Positions 1-7,340 of a stretch of 10,614 bases of DNA are shown piece after piece. The notes under the pieces are model-generated. The model did not search any database. It was not told the origin of the DNA and saw nothing but the letters and a program-made list of their open reading frames with translations. The position numbers and the translations under genes were made by a program. Positions within the stretch are counted from its first letter, which is position 1. Each line of letters begins with the position of its first letter. Where the stretch lies: positions 1-10,614 of the forward strand of contig DATIHK010000053.1 of assembly GCA_035480775.1 (NCBI GenBank), written 5' to 3'. This DNA is from DATIHK01 sp035480775. Its GTDB lineage: Bacteria > Patescibacteriota > WWE3 > UBA101185 > UBA10185.

Positions 1-2
1 CG

Positions 3-104
3 CAAACACAAGTAGCGATAGGAAGTAATGGATTCAGCCACAATCACGATCTAATTTTGGAATTGACACAAAAGCACTACGAAGAATACGAAGGATTTCG
101 GTAA
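3..104 (+). CDS. 3' end of an unidentified plus-strand gene (33 residues visible)
   Basis: Reading frame 3 is open from the window edge to a TAA at 102-104 and gives 33 residues ending in EEYEGFR. The other two plus-strand frames are closed early by stops. The frame is followed at once by a hairpin with a T-run, which fits a real gene end. The visible tail is polar and carries a HNHD stretch and a charged C-terminus, with no membrane segment. I do not recognise the family, and the start and most of the protein lie outside the window. It converges on the minus-strand nucleotidyltransferase gene that ends at 167. It could still be a chance open frame, because 33 codons is short. Confidence 0.5.
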   Translation, partial: QTQVAIGSNGFSHNHDLILELTQKHYEEYEGFR

Positions 105-121
105 ACAGTTGTATGATTATC

Positions 122-158
122 CCCAGGGGCGCTGCAATGCAAACCTGGGCGATTTTTT
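122..158 (+). terminator. Probable Rho-independent terminator of the upstream plus-strand gene
   Basis: CCCAGG (122-127) pairs with CCTGGG (144-149) across a 16-base loop, and TTTTTT follows at 153-158. It starts 17 bases after the stop at 102-104. Read on the minus strand, the same hairpin is not followed by a T-run, so it should act mainly on plus-strand transcription. No separate terminator is visible for the minus-strand operon ending at 167. The stem is only six base pairs and the loop is large, so the strength is uncertain. Confidence 0.55.
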
Positions 159-166
159 AATTAAAA

Positions 167-889
167 TTAGCCTTTAAAGTCTTTATTAAAAATCTCAACA
201 TCTTCAGGAGTTCCAAGTCCCCACATAAAATCACTGTGAGACAAAATTACTTTATCTCCACGAGCAAGAAGTTCATTGTAAACTGGACAAACGTAATATT
301 CATTATTAACTCTAATGTTTTTTTGAATCATCTGCTTTGCACCCCAAACATAATCAGATCCGTGAGAAAAATAATAAAGACCTACAGTTGCGTGGTCAGA
401 AATCGGGTCTTTTTCTTTTACTTCTGTAACATATCCTTCATCATTTACTTTAGCAAAACTCCATTTTGGATGAGTTGCATAAAACACCGGAATAATGCCT
501 TGAACTTCATGTCCTCGAGTTTTAATTTGCTCTTCTAAATCGCACGAAAAATATTGATCGGTATTATAAATTGCAATATCTTCGTCAGTATTTATAAGAT
601 CTTCGGCCAAAAGTACATCAGAAGCAGCTCCGTCTTTAACTCCATCTGTATACACAAAATCTATTTGGACATCTTTATACAAATCTTTTAATTTTTGGTC
701 TAGCTTGTGTTCTTCGGCATGATCTTTTCTTAATATAAAAATAATTTTATGATTTAAAAGAAATGGCAACGAATCGGTAGCCCATTTAATCATAGGCTTT
801 CCTTTAATTTCTATTAATGGTTTCGGAGTTGTGATTCCGGCTTTTACAAACCTAGACCCTTTACCAGCGATTGGCATAATAACTATCAT
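167..889 (-). CDS. Sugar-phosphate nucleotidyltransferase (NTP_transferase family)
   Basis: A 240-residue cytoplasmic enzyme predicted to join a sugar phosphate to an NTP, giving a nucleotide-activated sugar for glycan synthesis. Visible motifs of the family are the N-terminal GKGSRF loop (residues 9-14) with TPKP after it (Lys23), DGAASDVL (86-93), the metal-binding Asp111 in YNTDQY, VKEKDPISD (157-165), GLYYF (170-174) and GTPED (226-230). The length covers the catalytic domain alone, with no left-handed beta-helix acyltransferase domain. The ATG at 887-889 starts right before beta strand 1 and overlaps the TGA of the kinase gene as ATGA; a second ATG at 875-877 would cut into that strand. 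No Shine-Dalgarno site is seen, so translational coupling is likely. The neighbouring FGGY kinase suggests that its substrate is the kinase product. Base and sugar specificity cannot be read from the sequence. Confidence 0.85.
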   Translation of the reverse strand: MIVIMPIAGKGSRFVKAGITTPKPLIEIKGKPMIKWATDSLPFLLNHKIIFILRKDHAEEHKLDQKLKDLYKDVQIDFVYTDGVKDGAASDVLLAEDLINTDEDIAIYNTDQYFSCDLEEQIKTRGHEVQGIIPVFYATHPKWSFAKVNDEGYVTEVKEKDPISDHATVGLYYFSHGSDYVWGAKQMIQKNIRVNNEYYVCPVYNELLARGDKVILSHSDFMWGLGTPEDVEIFNKDFKG

Positions 890-2442
890 AAGTTTTTTAA
901 AATATACCTTTCATCACCACTTAATATATCAGATTGCACATCCTTTCGCAGCAGATGCAGATTTTTTGTGGAGTTATACAATTCTTTAAATAAAGCATAT
1001 AGTTTTTGATATTGTTCGTGATGCACTTTTTCTGGAGTTACTATTTTGCGGATTTTTACTATATCTTTTAATCCATTTAAATCAATAAGATTTAGAGTAA
1101 ACATGGATATTAAACACGACCCCAATGCGGTACTTTCTTCTTCGGCTAATAAGTGGATTTCTTTGCCTGTAACATCTGCTCGCAACATCGAACCCAACTC
1201 TGACTTAGCAAATCCTCCAGAAAGTTTAATATTAGAAACTTGCAAACCACTTTTTTCGATTTCGTTTAGCATATCGGTAATCATAAAAGCGCTGCTTTCA
1301 TAAACACTTCTAATAAAATCTTCACGTCTGTGAAATTTTTCGATTCCAAAAAAAAGTCCGCGCACTTCTGTATCCCAAAAAGGAGCTCTTTCGCCTAAAA
1401 GATAAGGCATAAATAAAAGCCCTCTAGCTCCAACTGTACTATGTGTAGCTTCTTCTTCCATAAGTTTATAAATAGAATCATCTTTAGCCGCGTCTTCATA
1501 AAATGCTTCTTTCGCCCATTCCATAAGACCACCATCTAAATTGTTAGAACCTCCAACTACAAATTTATTAAAAAGTAAAAATTCTTGAGATAAAAGATTA
1601 GATTTAAATTTTTTTCTTTTATTGGATAATGTTCTTAATGACGAAACAGTTCCTACAACATTACTGCTATCACCTTCTTGTGCCACACCAGTTCCCCAAA
1701 AAGCGCACAGCGCGTCGTATGTAGTTAATATTACTTTAGAGTTTTTTGAAATGCCGGTTTTACTTACAACATCAGGTGTCGTTGGTCCTACAATATTTCC
1801 ACATCTGACAACTTCCGGAAATAATTCTTTTCCTAAATTAAAATGACTCAATATCTCATCAAAAAATATATTGTATTTTTCGTGAAAATAAAATTTGTGG
1901 GCATTTAAATCATCGGTTATATATCTTCCTGTTAATTTATAAATTAAAAAATCATTTGGAGATAAATATTTAAAAACTTTTTTGTGTAAAGATGGCTCAT
2001 TATTTTTAAACCATAATATTTTTGGCATCAAATAACTAGCTAAGGGTAAAAATTCATCTTTGGCTGCAAAGTGATGCGGATAACGCTCTTCTAATTTTAA
2101 CGCTTCTTTGGTGGCCCGTTTATCAGAAACCATTATACTGTTGTAAATTGCCTTTCCAGACGAATCAACAGGAATTAAACACGATGACGATCCGGTAACA
2201 GATAAATATAATTCAGAATCTTTAAGTTCAGAAATATTATGAACAGCATCCTTTAATAAAGATTCGGCTTTGTTCCACCAATCTTCGGCATTTTGTTCTA
2301 CTTGGTCAGCACCAACAATAGTTTCAACTGGATGCCAACCATGCCACAATTTTTGAGCTTTGTCGTCAAAGACTATTACTCTGACGCTTCTTAAGCCTAA
2401 GTTTATTACTATAAAATATTGATTTTGTCCTTTTTCTGACAT
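886..2442 (-). CDS. FGGY-family carbohydrate kinase with altered phosphate-1 loop
   Basis: A 518-residue ATP-dependent sugar or polyol kinase of the ASKHA fold, in the usual length range for xylulokinase/gluconokinase relatives. Visible: QVEQNAEDWW (47-56); SDKRA with Asp107 (106-110); the likely catalytic base Asp243 in TYDALCAFWGTG; GLLFMPYLLGERAPFWD (341-357); a stretch at 362-382 (GLFFGI ... SVYE) that fits FGGY signature 2; and the adenosine motif LSGGFAKS (407-414). Oddly, the N-terminal loop reads INLGLRS (13-19), where the family has D-x-G-T-x-S. The Asp is Asn14 (codon AAC, 2401-2403) and the Thr after Gly is Leu17. The gene starts 7 bases after the methyltransferase stop and overlaps the nucleotidyltransferase start by 4 bp. 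In a glycan locus this suggests salvage of a sugar or polyol for activation rather than catabolism. Substrate is unknown. Confidence 0.88.
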   Translation of the reverse strand: MSEKGQNQYFIVINLGLRSVRVIVFDDKAQKLWHGWHPVETIVGADQVEQNAEDWWNKAESLLKDAVHNISELKDSELYLSVTGSSSCLIPVDSSGKAIYNSIMVSDKRATKEALKLEERYPHHFAAKDEFLPLASYLMPKILWFKNNEPSLHKKVFKYLSPNDFLIYKLTGRYITDDLNAHKFYFHEKYNIFFDEILSHFNLGKELFPEVVRCGNIVGPTTPDVVSKTGISKNSKVILTTYDALCAFWGTGVAQEGDSSNVVGTVSSLRTLSNKRKKFKSNLLSQEFLLFNKFVVGGSNNLDGGLMEWAKEAFYEDAAKDDSIYKLMEEEATHSTVGARGLLFMPYLLGERAPFWDTEVRGLFFGIEKFHRREDFIRSVYESSAFMITDMLNEIEKSGLQVSNIKLSGGFAKSELGSMLRADVTGKEIHLLAEEESTALGSCLISMFTLNLIDLNGLKDIVKIRKIVTPEKVHHEQYQKLYALFKELYNSTKNLHLLRKDVQSDILSGDERYILKNL

Positions 2443-2449
2443 ATTTACT

Positions 2450-3382
2450 TTATTTTTGAGCAGTTACTTTAATCATTGGCCAAAAAAGTTTGGAGTTTGT
2501 ACATAAGTAATCGGCGTAACCTCTTAAACTTTTTGGAACAAATTCGAGGTCAGTTTTAACTTTAAATTTATCGACATCTACTTTAGTAAATCCACAATTT
2601 ATATGAATCTTTTTTATTGTGCTCGGCAAAAATGAAAATTCATATCCAAACATCATATGCTTTCCACCCAAAAGCTTAATGTGAATTAGCTCAGCCAGTT
2701 GCTTTAGAATAGGAAAGTTAGGAATATTTCCCCAGATCTGTCTATAAGTTAAAGAACCTAAATTTAGATGTGGAACTGTGTTCACACTAACTCCTTGTTG
2801 TTTTAAAACTCTATAAAGTTCGCATACAGCAGTCGATGTATTTTCAAAATGTTCGATCACGCCACCACCGTAAATAAGATCTACTACGTCATTTTTTAAA
2901 GGCATTTTTTGTATATCTCCGTGTATCAAAATATAGTTATAAATGCCTTTGTCATCTAGCATCTTTTTGGCAATTTTTAATGCAGTTGGAGAAAAATCTA
3001 TTCCTATTATCAAACCAACATCTTTTGCCAAGCTTTGACCTAAAAAAAATGTTCCACACCCGATTTCTAGATATACTGTATCGCTAGATAATGCTTTGGC
3101 TTCAATCAACTGATTTACAACGTCATCTTTAAACCGGTTTTCGTAATATTTAAAATTATTCTCTAGTTCATTGCGAGCTAGTTGATTACGATAAAGCTCA
3201 TCCCATTTTTCAATAGAAAGCATTAAATCATCTGTCATATTTGGAACAATCGAAAGAATATCGCCTTCTAAAACAGAATAAGTTGCATCACACGAAGAAC
3301 AAATTAGTTGGTCATCTTTAAGAAACAAATCAGATTTGCAAGATGGACAACATATATATTGTAACGAATCATTAATCTTCAT
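2450..3382 (-). CDS. SAM-dependent methyltransferase with N-terminal zinc ribbon
   Basis: A 310-residue soluble protein. Residues 8-47 form a Trm112-like zinc ribbon with two CxxC pairs (Cys12/Cys15 and Cys28/Cys31). A class I SAM methyltransferase domain of the Methyltransf_11 type follows: motif I YLEIGCGTFFLGQSLA (104-119), the ribose-binding acidic residue in GIDFS (Asp129), HGDIQKMP (154-161), and GGGVIEHF (172-179) followed by CELYRVLKQQG (187-197). This ribbon-plus-methyltransferase arrangement is common in glycan and secondary-metabolite clusters; the acceptor cannot be told from sequence. The ATG at 3380-3382 lies 17 bases after the FkbM gene stop. An AGGAAT is present in the gap but lies about 14 bases from the ATG, so initiation is weak or coupled. 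The context suggests O- or N-methylation of a sugar or a lipid-linked intermediate. Confidence 0.85.
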   Translation of the reverse strand: MKINDSLQYICCPSCKSDLFLKDDQLICSSCDATYSVLEGDILSIVPNMTDDLMLSIEKWDELYRNQLARNELENNFKYYENRFKDDVVNQLIEAKALSSDTVYLEIGCGTFFLGQSLAKDVGLIIGIDFSPTALKIAKKMLDDKGIYNYILIHGDIQKMPLKNDVVDLIYGGGVIEHFENTSTAVCELYRVLKQQGVSVNTVPHLNLGSLTYRQIWGNIPNFPILKQLAELIHIKLLGGKHMMFGYEFSFLPSTIKKIHINCGFTKVDVDKFKVKTDLEFVPKSLRGYADYLCTNSKLFWPMIKVTAQK

Positions 3383-3399
3383 TGCTACTTTTATAATTC

Positions 3400-4116
3400 C
3401 TAATTACTCCTATAAATAGAATTCAACCCATTATCATAGACTTTGCTATATCGAATTTGTGATAGATACGTATCTATATCTTGGGCTCTAGAACCTGTGG
3501 AATCAATAGTGTGTTTGGCGGATTCAATACAAATAAGTTCAGGCCTAAATAAATTCCAATCATTACTTTCAAGAACTTTTAAATCAAATCCTTCGGTGTC
3601 TATACTAAAAAAGCTTATTTTTTTTGCGGAACAATGTTTTTTTAGAATTTCGCTCAAGGGAAGTACCTCGATAAGTAAAGTTCCTTCTAGCTTGTAACCT
3701 TGTTTAATATAATTTTGAGCTTCTTCTTTTGAAAATGTAGATAAAGTTTGTGTAGAAAATTTATAATATTCTAGTTTCTCTGAAGATACTCCCACTCCAA
3801 CGTTTAAATTAATATCTTTAGGTCTTTCGTCAACAAATTTAGAATAGCTTTGGTTATCTGGTTCTATGTTTATGCCATTCCACCCTTTATCATAAAATCT
3901 TTTAGTATTACTAAAACGCACAGGATCGTAAGCTCCTACATCAACATAAAATCCAGAATGACTGTCTTTGAGCAATTTTTCGATCACTAAATCTTCGTGA
4001 TGTTGGCTGTAAGAATGTTGAATTGTTTGAAAATATAGGCGATAAATGAGCTCACTAAACAAATAAACTATCGAGTTAAATATTCCATATACTTTGAGCT
4101 TTTCTAAGGTGTTCAT
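3400..4116 (-). CDS. FkbM-family methyltransferase
   Basis: A 238-residue (from ATG) SAM-dependent methyltransferase of the FkbM family, which mostly O-methylates sugars and polyketides. Numbering from the GTG, the motifs are SQHHEDLVIEKLL (38-50), the SAM loop FYVDVGAYDP (57-66), Glu86 in INIEPD, and IDTEGFDLKVL (173-183), all typical of FkbM. The N-terminal 30 residues are fairly hydrophobic and could form a membrane-associated helix. Two adjacent starts exist: GTG at 4117-4119 and ATG at 4114-4116. I prefer ATG, because the -10 box at 4125-4130 puts the transcript start at about 4116-4119, leaving no leader. It is the first gene of the minus-strand unit ending with the nucleotidyltransferase and is divergent from the SDR gene at 4161. 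Confidence 0.87.
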   Translation of the reverse strand: MNTLEKLKVYGIFNSIVYLFSELIYRLYFQTIQHSYSQHHEDLVIEKLLKDSHSGFYVDVGAYDPVRFSNTKRFYDKGWNGINIEPDNQSYSKFVDERPKDINLNVGVGVSSEKLEYYKFSTQTLSTFSKEEAQNYIKQGYKLEGTLLIEVLPLSEILKKHCSAKKISFFSIDTEGFDLKVLESNDWNLFRPELICIESAKHTIDSTGSRAQDIDTYLSQIRYSKVYDNGLNSIYRSN

Positions 4117-4124
4117 CACGAATT

Positions 4125-4152
4125 ATTATACCGTAATACCTTAATATGTATA
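4125..4152 (-). promoter_or_regulatory. Promoter of the methyltransferase-kinase-nucleotidyltransferase operon
   Basis: On the minus strand a perfect TATAAT (-10) lies at 4130-4125. TATACA (4 of 6 to the -35 consensus) lies at 4152-4147, with a 16-base spacer. Transcription would start about 7 bases downstream, around 4118, practically at the GTG/ATG of the FkbM gene, so the mRNA would be leaderless or nearly so. The -35 hexamer overlaps the -10 box of the opposing promoter. Confidence 0.6.
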
Positions 4153-4154
4153 AT
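4127..4154 (+). promoter_or_regulatory. Promoter of the plus-strand SDR gene
   Basis: A perfect TATAAT (-10) lies at 4149-4154, with a weak -35-like TATACC at 4127-4132 (16-base spacer). The ATG at 4161-4163 sits six bases past the -10, exactly where transcription would be expected to begin, so the message would be leaderless. An upstream in-frame ATG at 4146 lies inside this promoter and is therefore an unlikely start. Confidence 0.6.
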
Positions 4155-4160
4155 AAAACT

Positions 4161-5036
4161 ATGAAAATCCTACTTCTGGGCGGATCAAGGTTTATCGGTC
4201 CAAAATTAGTCGATCAACTATACAGCGAAAACGATTTGGTTGTATTCAACCGAGGTAATAATAAATTTAATTATCCGAAAAATGTAAAATATGTTCGAGG
4301 AGATAGAGATATTCCACAAGACTTAAAACAAATTGAAAACACTTTATTCGATTTAATTATTGATACTTGCGGCTACAATGAATTGCAAATCGAAAAATCT
4401 GCAAATATAATTGCGAATACTAAAAAATATATTTTTATTAGTTCCGCTGCAGTTTATAAACTCGGTAAAAAAGAACTTTTAACTGAAACTGACGAATTAG
4501 AACCAAATACAGCTTTCAAACAATATGGAGTAGGAAAAGTTTCTGCCGAAAACAAAATAAAACAAATACGAAACAACGCCAATCTTTCTACTTTTATTCT
4601 AAGACCTCCATATATTTTAGGGCCAAATAATCCATTTAATCGGGAAAATTATTTTTTCGACAAGCTTATTAAGAATGAAGTAATAGATATTCCTTGCGAT
4701 GATGTAAGAGTATCATTTGCCGATGTGGATGACGTTGTAAAAGCTGTTATTTTATTTAAAAACATGGCAGCAGTCGGAATTAATATATTTAATATTGGAG
4801 ATAATAAGACTTATAACTTTGTGGATTTGACTCAACTATGCGCTAAAGTATCAGGCAACAAAGTAAAGACAAATATTAATAAAAATGTGGAGGGGTTTCC
4901 GTTTCAGTGTCTACCACTTGCAGTTAATTCTGACAAGTTAAATCGCCTAACCAAAACTCTACCTACTCCTTTGGAAAAAACGCTTTTCAAATCCTGGGAA
5001 TTTTATACTCAAAATAAAAAGAAAAATAACGCCTAA
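4161..5036 (+). CDS. NAD(P)-dependent sugar epimerase/dehydratase (extended SDR)
   Basis: A 291-residue cytoplasmic oxidoreductase of the extended SDR family, expected to act on a nucleotide sugar. Visible: the Rossmann glycine motif GGSRFIG (7-13) after MKILLL, FNRG after beta 2 (29-32; the Arg favours NADP), SSAAVY (94-99), the catalytic YGVGK with Tyr122 and Lys126, and LRPPYILGP (147-155). The start at 4161 is chosen over 4146 because beta strand 1 begins there, as usual for the family, and because a -10 box lies between the two ATGs. The gene ends with tandem TAATAA. It is the only complete plus-strand gene here, transcribed away from the methyltransferase operon. Its last 26 codons overlap the YfhO-family gene tail to tail. 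The tail is Lys/Asn-rich (QNKKKNNA). The precise reaction (epimerase, reductase or dehydratase) is undetermined. Confidence 0.85.
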   Translation: MKILLLGGSRFIGPKLVDQLYSENDLVVFNRGNNKFNYPKNVKYVRGDRDIPQDLKQIENTLFDLIIDTCGYNELQIEKSANIIANTKKYIFISSAAVYKLGKKELLTETDELEPNTAFKQYGVGKVSAENKIKQIRNNANLSTFILRPPYILGPNNPFNRENYFFDKLIKNEVIDIPCDDVRVSFADVDDVVKAVILFKNMAAVGINIFNIGDNKTYNFVDLTQLCAKVSGNKVKTNINKNVEGFPFQCLPLAVNSDKLNRLTKTLPTPLEKTLFKSWEFYTQNKKKNNA

Positions 5037-7340
5037 TAAAGAGACAATCGTAATCATTAAACCTGTATAAAAAGTTTTGGGATAATATTTAACTATAATT
5101 GTGCTATCACCTTGTGGAACAAAAAATCCCATAAATGAAATATTAGTTCTGGTAACCACATAAGGATTGCCGTTTAATGTTGCTTTCCACTCTGCATAGT
5201 AAGGCTGAGATGTGGCAATAAATGAAGGTTTTGTTGCATGAACTTTAATTTGCAACTCATATGGTTGTAAAAATGAAAATGAAACTGTCCCTGTACCAAG
5301 ATCTGTGGCTGATTTAGCAGAATCTGGGCTAATTAAAGCTTCATTTAGCGGGTCCATTTTTTGATTTGATAATATTTGCGCAGCAGCCTCATCTGTCTTT
5401 ACTGCAACTTTTTTTACAAAATGAATATATGGAATTAAATTTTTATTTTCGAATACTTTAATTTTAACTCCTTCTGGTGCTTCGTCTAACCCAGATGGAA
5501 CTGGAGCACTAAGATAGTATTTACTTCTATTCTGTGAAGTAACTGTTTCGGTAAAAGCGAGTTTATAGTCTTCTCCCACAGTTTCAGATCCGCTCACTAT
5601 ATATTTAACATTACTAACTGTATCTACTAAATTATTTCGTGGTTCAAGAGGCATGAGTGCAAGCATTTTATTTAGCACACTAGATCTATATACTAGATAT
5701 CCATCAATATGGTTAATATTATTAAGTGCTGAGGCATAATTATTGGGAATTTGTCTTACATCAGATCTGTCTGTAAAGTTTTTTCCAGCTGTTATAAATT
5801 TTATGACATCAGAATTTGCAAACAATTTATCTGGATTCTTTCCATAATTATTAATAGGGTAATTCTTAGCAAACATAAAAAGATCAGAAAAAATAACTAC
5901 AAATATTAATACTTTTAAGTAGTTTTGATTTTCTGGTTTAATTATGCCAATACAAAGAATAGACAAAGAAAACAAAATATAAAACAAAATAACTACATTA
6001 AGAAATGAAAATATATGCACCGATTGTGAACCAGGAATAAACTTCCAAAGAATTTGATCGCCGAGTATTACTAATAAAAATAATCCAGAAGTCATTAGCA
6101 CAAACAATTGAAGCAAAATTTTATTGTATTTAACTAGTTGTAGCTTTACCTCATCGTAATATGTAGTGATATTTTCTAATCCGAATGCAGCTACTATACT
6201 CAAACAAAAAAAGCTTATATAGGCAATTTTATTTATATTTCTAAACGGTTTCATTAATGGAAAAAGTACGATGTAAAATATGTCAAATATCGGCGTTTCT
6301 CCACCTAGCGAAAAAAGTAAAAATAGAATAGAAATAAAAAAGAAAAACACCACCAATTTGTTTTTACGAAAAAATGCTGGCACGATCAAAAGCAAGGTTA
6401 ATATTCCAACATATATAACTGGCGTAGTACCTGAATATAGTTCTAAAACACCACCCTCGGCATAACTATGAGCCGACATATATGGCATAATTAAATCTGG
6501 AAGTTCGCGAAACTTAACATCACCACCGTATGCCGAAAGTCCATAATCAAGGGCAGCGCGGTCAGAAACTTTTGGAACCTCTAAACCAGGTAATACTACG
6601 ACTCCCGCAATAATTACTGCAATTGAAAAAGAGAAAACTATATATAAAAATGATTTTTCAATATCTATTTCTTTGTAGCGAATCAAAAAAAGCGTATAAA
6701 AAATCAAAAAATAAATATGATAAGTTATAGCGTTTTGCCATGCGAAAGTTGTTATAGGTACTGCAAATACCAATCCAAATATTAGCGCTTTATTAAGCGA
6801 AGGCTTTCTTACTAAACTGTCATAAGTAAGGAATATTAAAGGTAGCCAAGTCATACTAATTAATAATCCAGTGGTGTTGGTAAATGCGATGATATTTCCG
6901 TTGAACATATAAATTATGCCGCCAATAAATGAAGAAAATTTAGATAATCCCAAACGTCTTAAAAAGAAGTAGGTGCAAATTCCTGCAAATGACATATGAA
7001 AAACAGTTATAGCTTCCATCAGAACAAAGAATCGTTCCATTCCAAACTTAAAAATGATCGAAAATATTACAAGAAAACCAAGTGGTGGATAAAAAACTAA
7101 AGAATCTGGTCTGGTGAGTAAGGGAATACCATAAAAAGTGTGCGGATCCCACAATGGCAGATGGCCTTCTACAAACTGATTCATAATAGATCGAAGTGTG
7201 TAAAACGAAATTAAAGAATCATTGCCAAAATACACTTTATCTGAAATAGGTGCAAAGTTTCTCCAAAAAACTATAAAAGGTAGTATTAAAAATATTAAAA
7301 GAAAATAGTTATTTTTAACAAAAACACTAAGTTTTTGCAT
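4959..7340 (-). CDS. YfhO-family polytopic membrane protein (GT-C-like)
   Basis: A 793-residue integral membrane protein. Hydrophobic segments begin at 12-29 and recur (about 85-98, 108-126, 135-155, 160-173, 185-220, 230-251, 306-323, 328-345, 355-390, 408-428, 443-468, 475-490). A large non-cytoplasmic region follows (about 495-755), then a last helix (about 757-780) and a basic tail. The first external loop has FGNDSLISFY (38-47) and GHLPLWDPHTFYGIPLL (59-75), the hallmark of YfhO (PF09586), with Asp41 where GT-C enzymes carry the catalytic acid. FRNINKIAYISF (366-377) and VKIKVFENKNLIPY in the external domain also match. YfhO in Bacillus and Listeria takes sugar from a polyprenyl phosphate to decorate surface polymers. 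A good Shine-Dalgarno lies upstream; the start overlaps the WbqC-like gene by 14 bp. Confidence 0.82.
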   Translation of the reverse strand: MQKLSVFVKNNYFLLIFLILPFIVFWRNFAPISDKVYFGNDSLISFYTLRSIMNQFVEGHLPLWDPHTFYGIPLLTRPDSLVFYPPLGFLVIFSIIFKFGMERFFVLMEAITVFHMSFAGICTYFFLRRLGLSKFSSFIGGIIYMFNGNIIAFTNTTGLLISMTWLPLIFLTYDSLVRKPSLNKALIFGLVFAVPITTFAWQNAITYHIYFLIFYTLFLIRYKEIDIEKSFLYIVFSFSIAVIIAGVVVLPGLEVPKVSDRAALDYGLSAYGGDVKFRELPDLIMPYMSAHSYAEGGVLELYSGTTPVIYVGILTLLLIVPAFFRKNKLVVFFFFISILFLLFSLGGETPIFDIFYIVLFPLMKPFRNINKIAYISFFCLSIVAAFGLENITTYYDEVKLQLVKYNKILLQLFVLMTSGLFLLVILGDQILWKFIPGSQSVHIFSFLNVVILFYILFSLSILCIGIIKPENQNYLKVLIFVVIFSDLFMFAKNYPINNYGKNPDKLFANSDVIKFITAGKNFTDRSDVRQIPNNYASALNNINHIDGYLVYRSSVLNKMLALMPLEPRNNLVDTVSNVKYIVSGSETVGEDYKLAFTETVTSQNRSKYYLSAPVPSGLDEAPEGVKIKVFENKNLIPYIHFVKKVAVKTDEAAAQILSNQKMDPLNEALISPDSAKSATDLGTGTVSFSFLQPYELQIKVHATKPSFIATSQPYYAEWKATLNGNPYVVTRTNISFMGFFVPQGDSTIIVKYYPKTFYTGLMITIVSLLGVIFLFILSIKFPGFEKRFFQRSR

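Larger units (their letters stand above)
4123..4156. repeat. 9-bp perfect inverted repeat spanning the two divergent -10 boxes
   Basis: TTATTATAC at 4123-4131 is the exact reverse complement of GTATAATAA at 4148-4156, separated by 16 bases. Each arm contains the -10 TATAAT of one of the two divergent promoters. The arms are explained by promoter symmetry, but they could also serve as a dyad operator. AT-rich sequence makes short repeats likely by chance, so a protein-binding role is only a possibility. Confidence 0.7.

Noticed and set aside
105..166. A terminator for the minus-strand operon in the same hairpin
   Set aside because: Read on the minus strand, the stem is followed by GATAATC rather than a T-run, so only plus-strand termination is supported.
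236..538. A 100-codon plus-strand open frame opposite the nucleotidyltransferase gene
   Set aside because: It lies wholly antisense to a gene with clear family motifs, and its product has low-complexity Phe/Ile/Asn-rich content with no recognisable domain. The same applies to the shorter plus-strand frames at 1046-1303, 1622-1846, 3443-3697, 6280-6465, 8686-8913 and 9202-9429.
886..888. Recoding of TGA (as in some candidate-phylum bacteria)
   Set aside because: TGA ends the kinase gene at the exact expected position overlapping the next start, and no other gene needs TGA as a sense codon.
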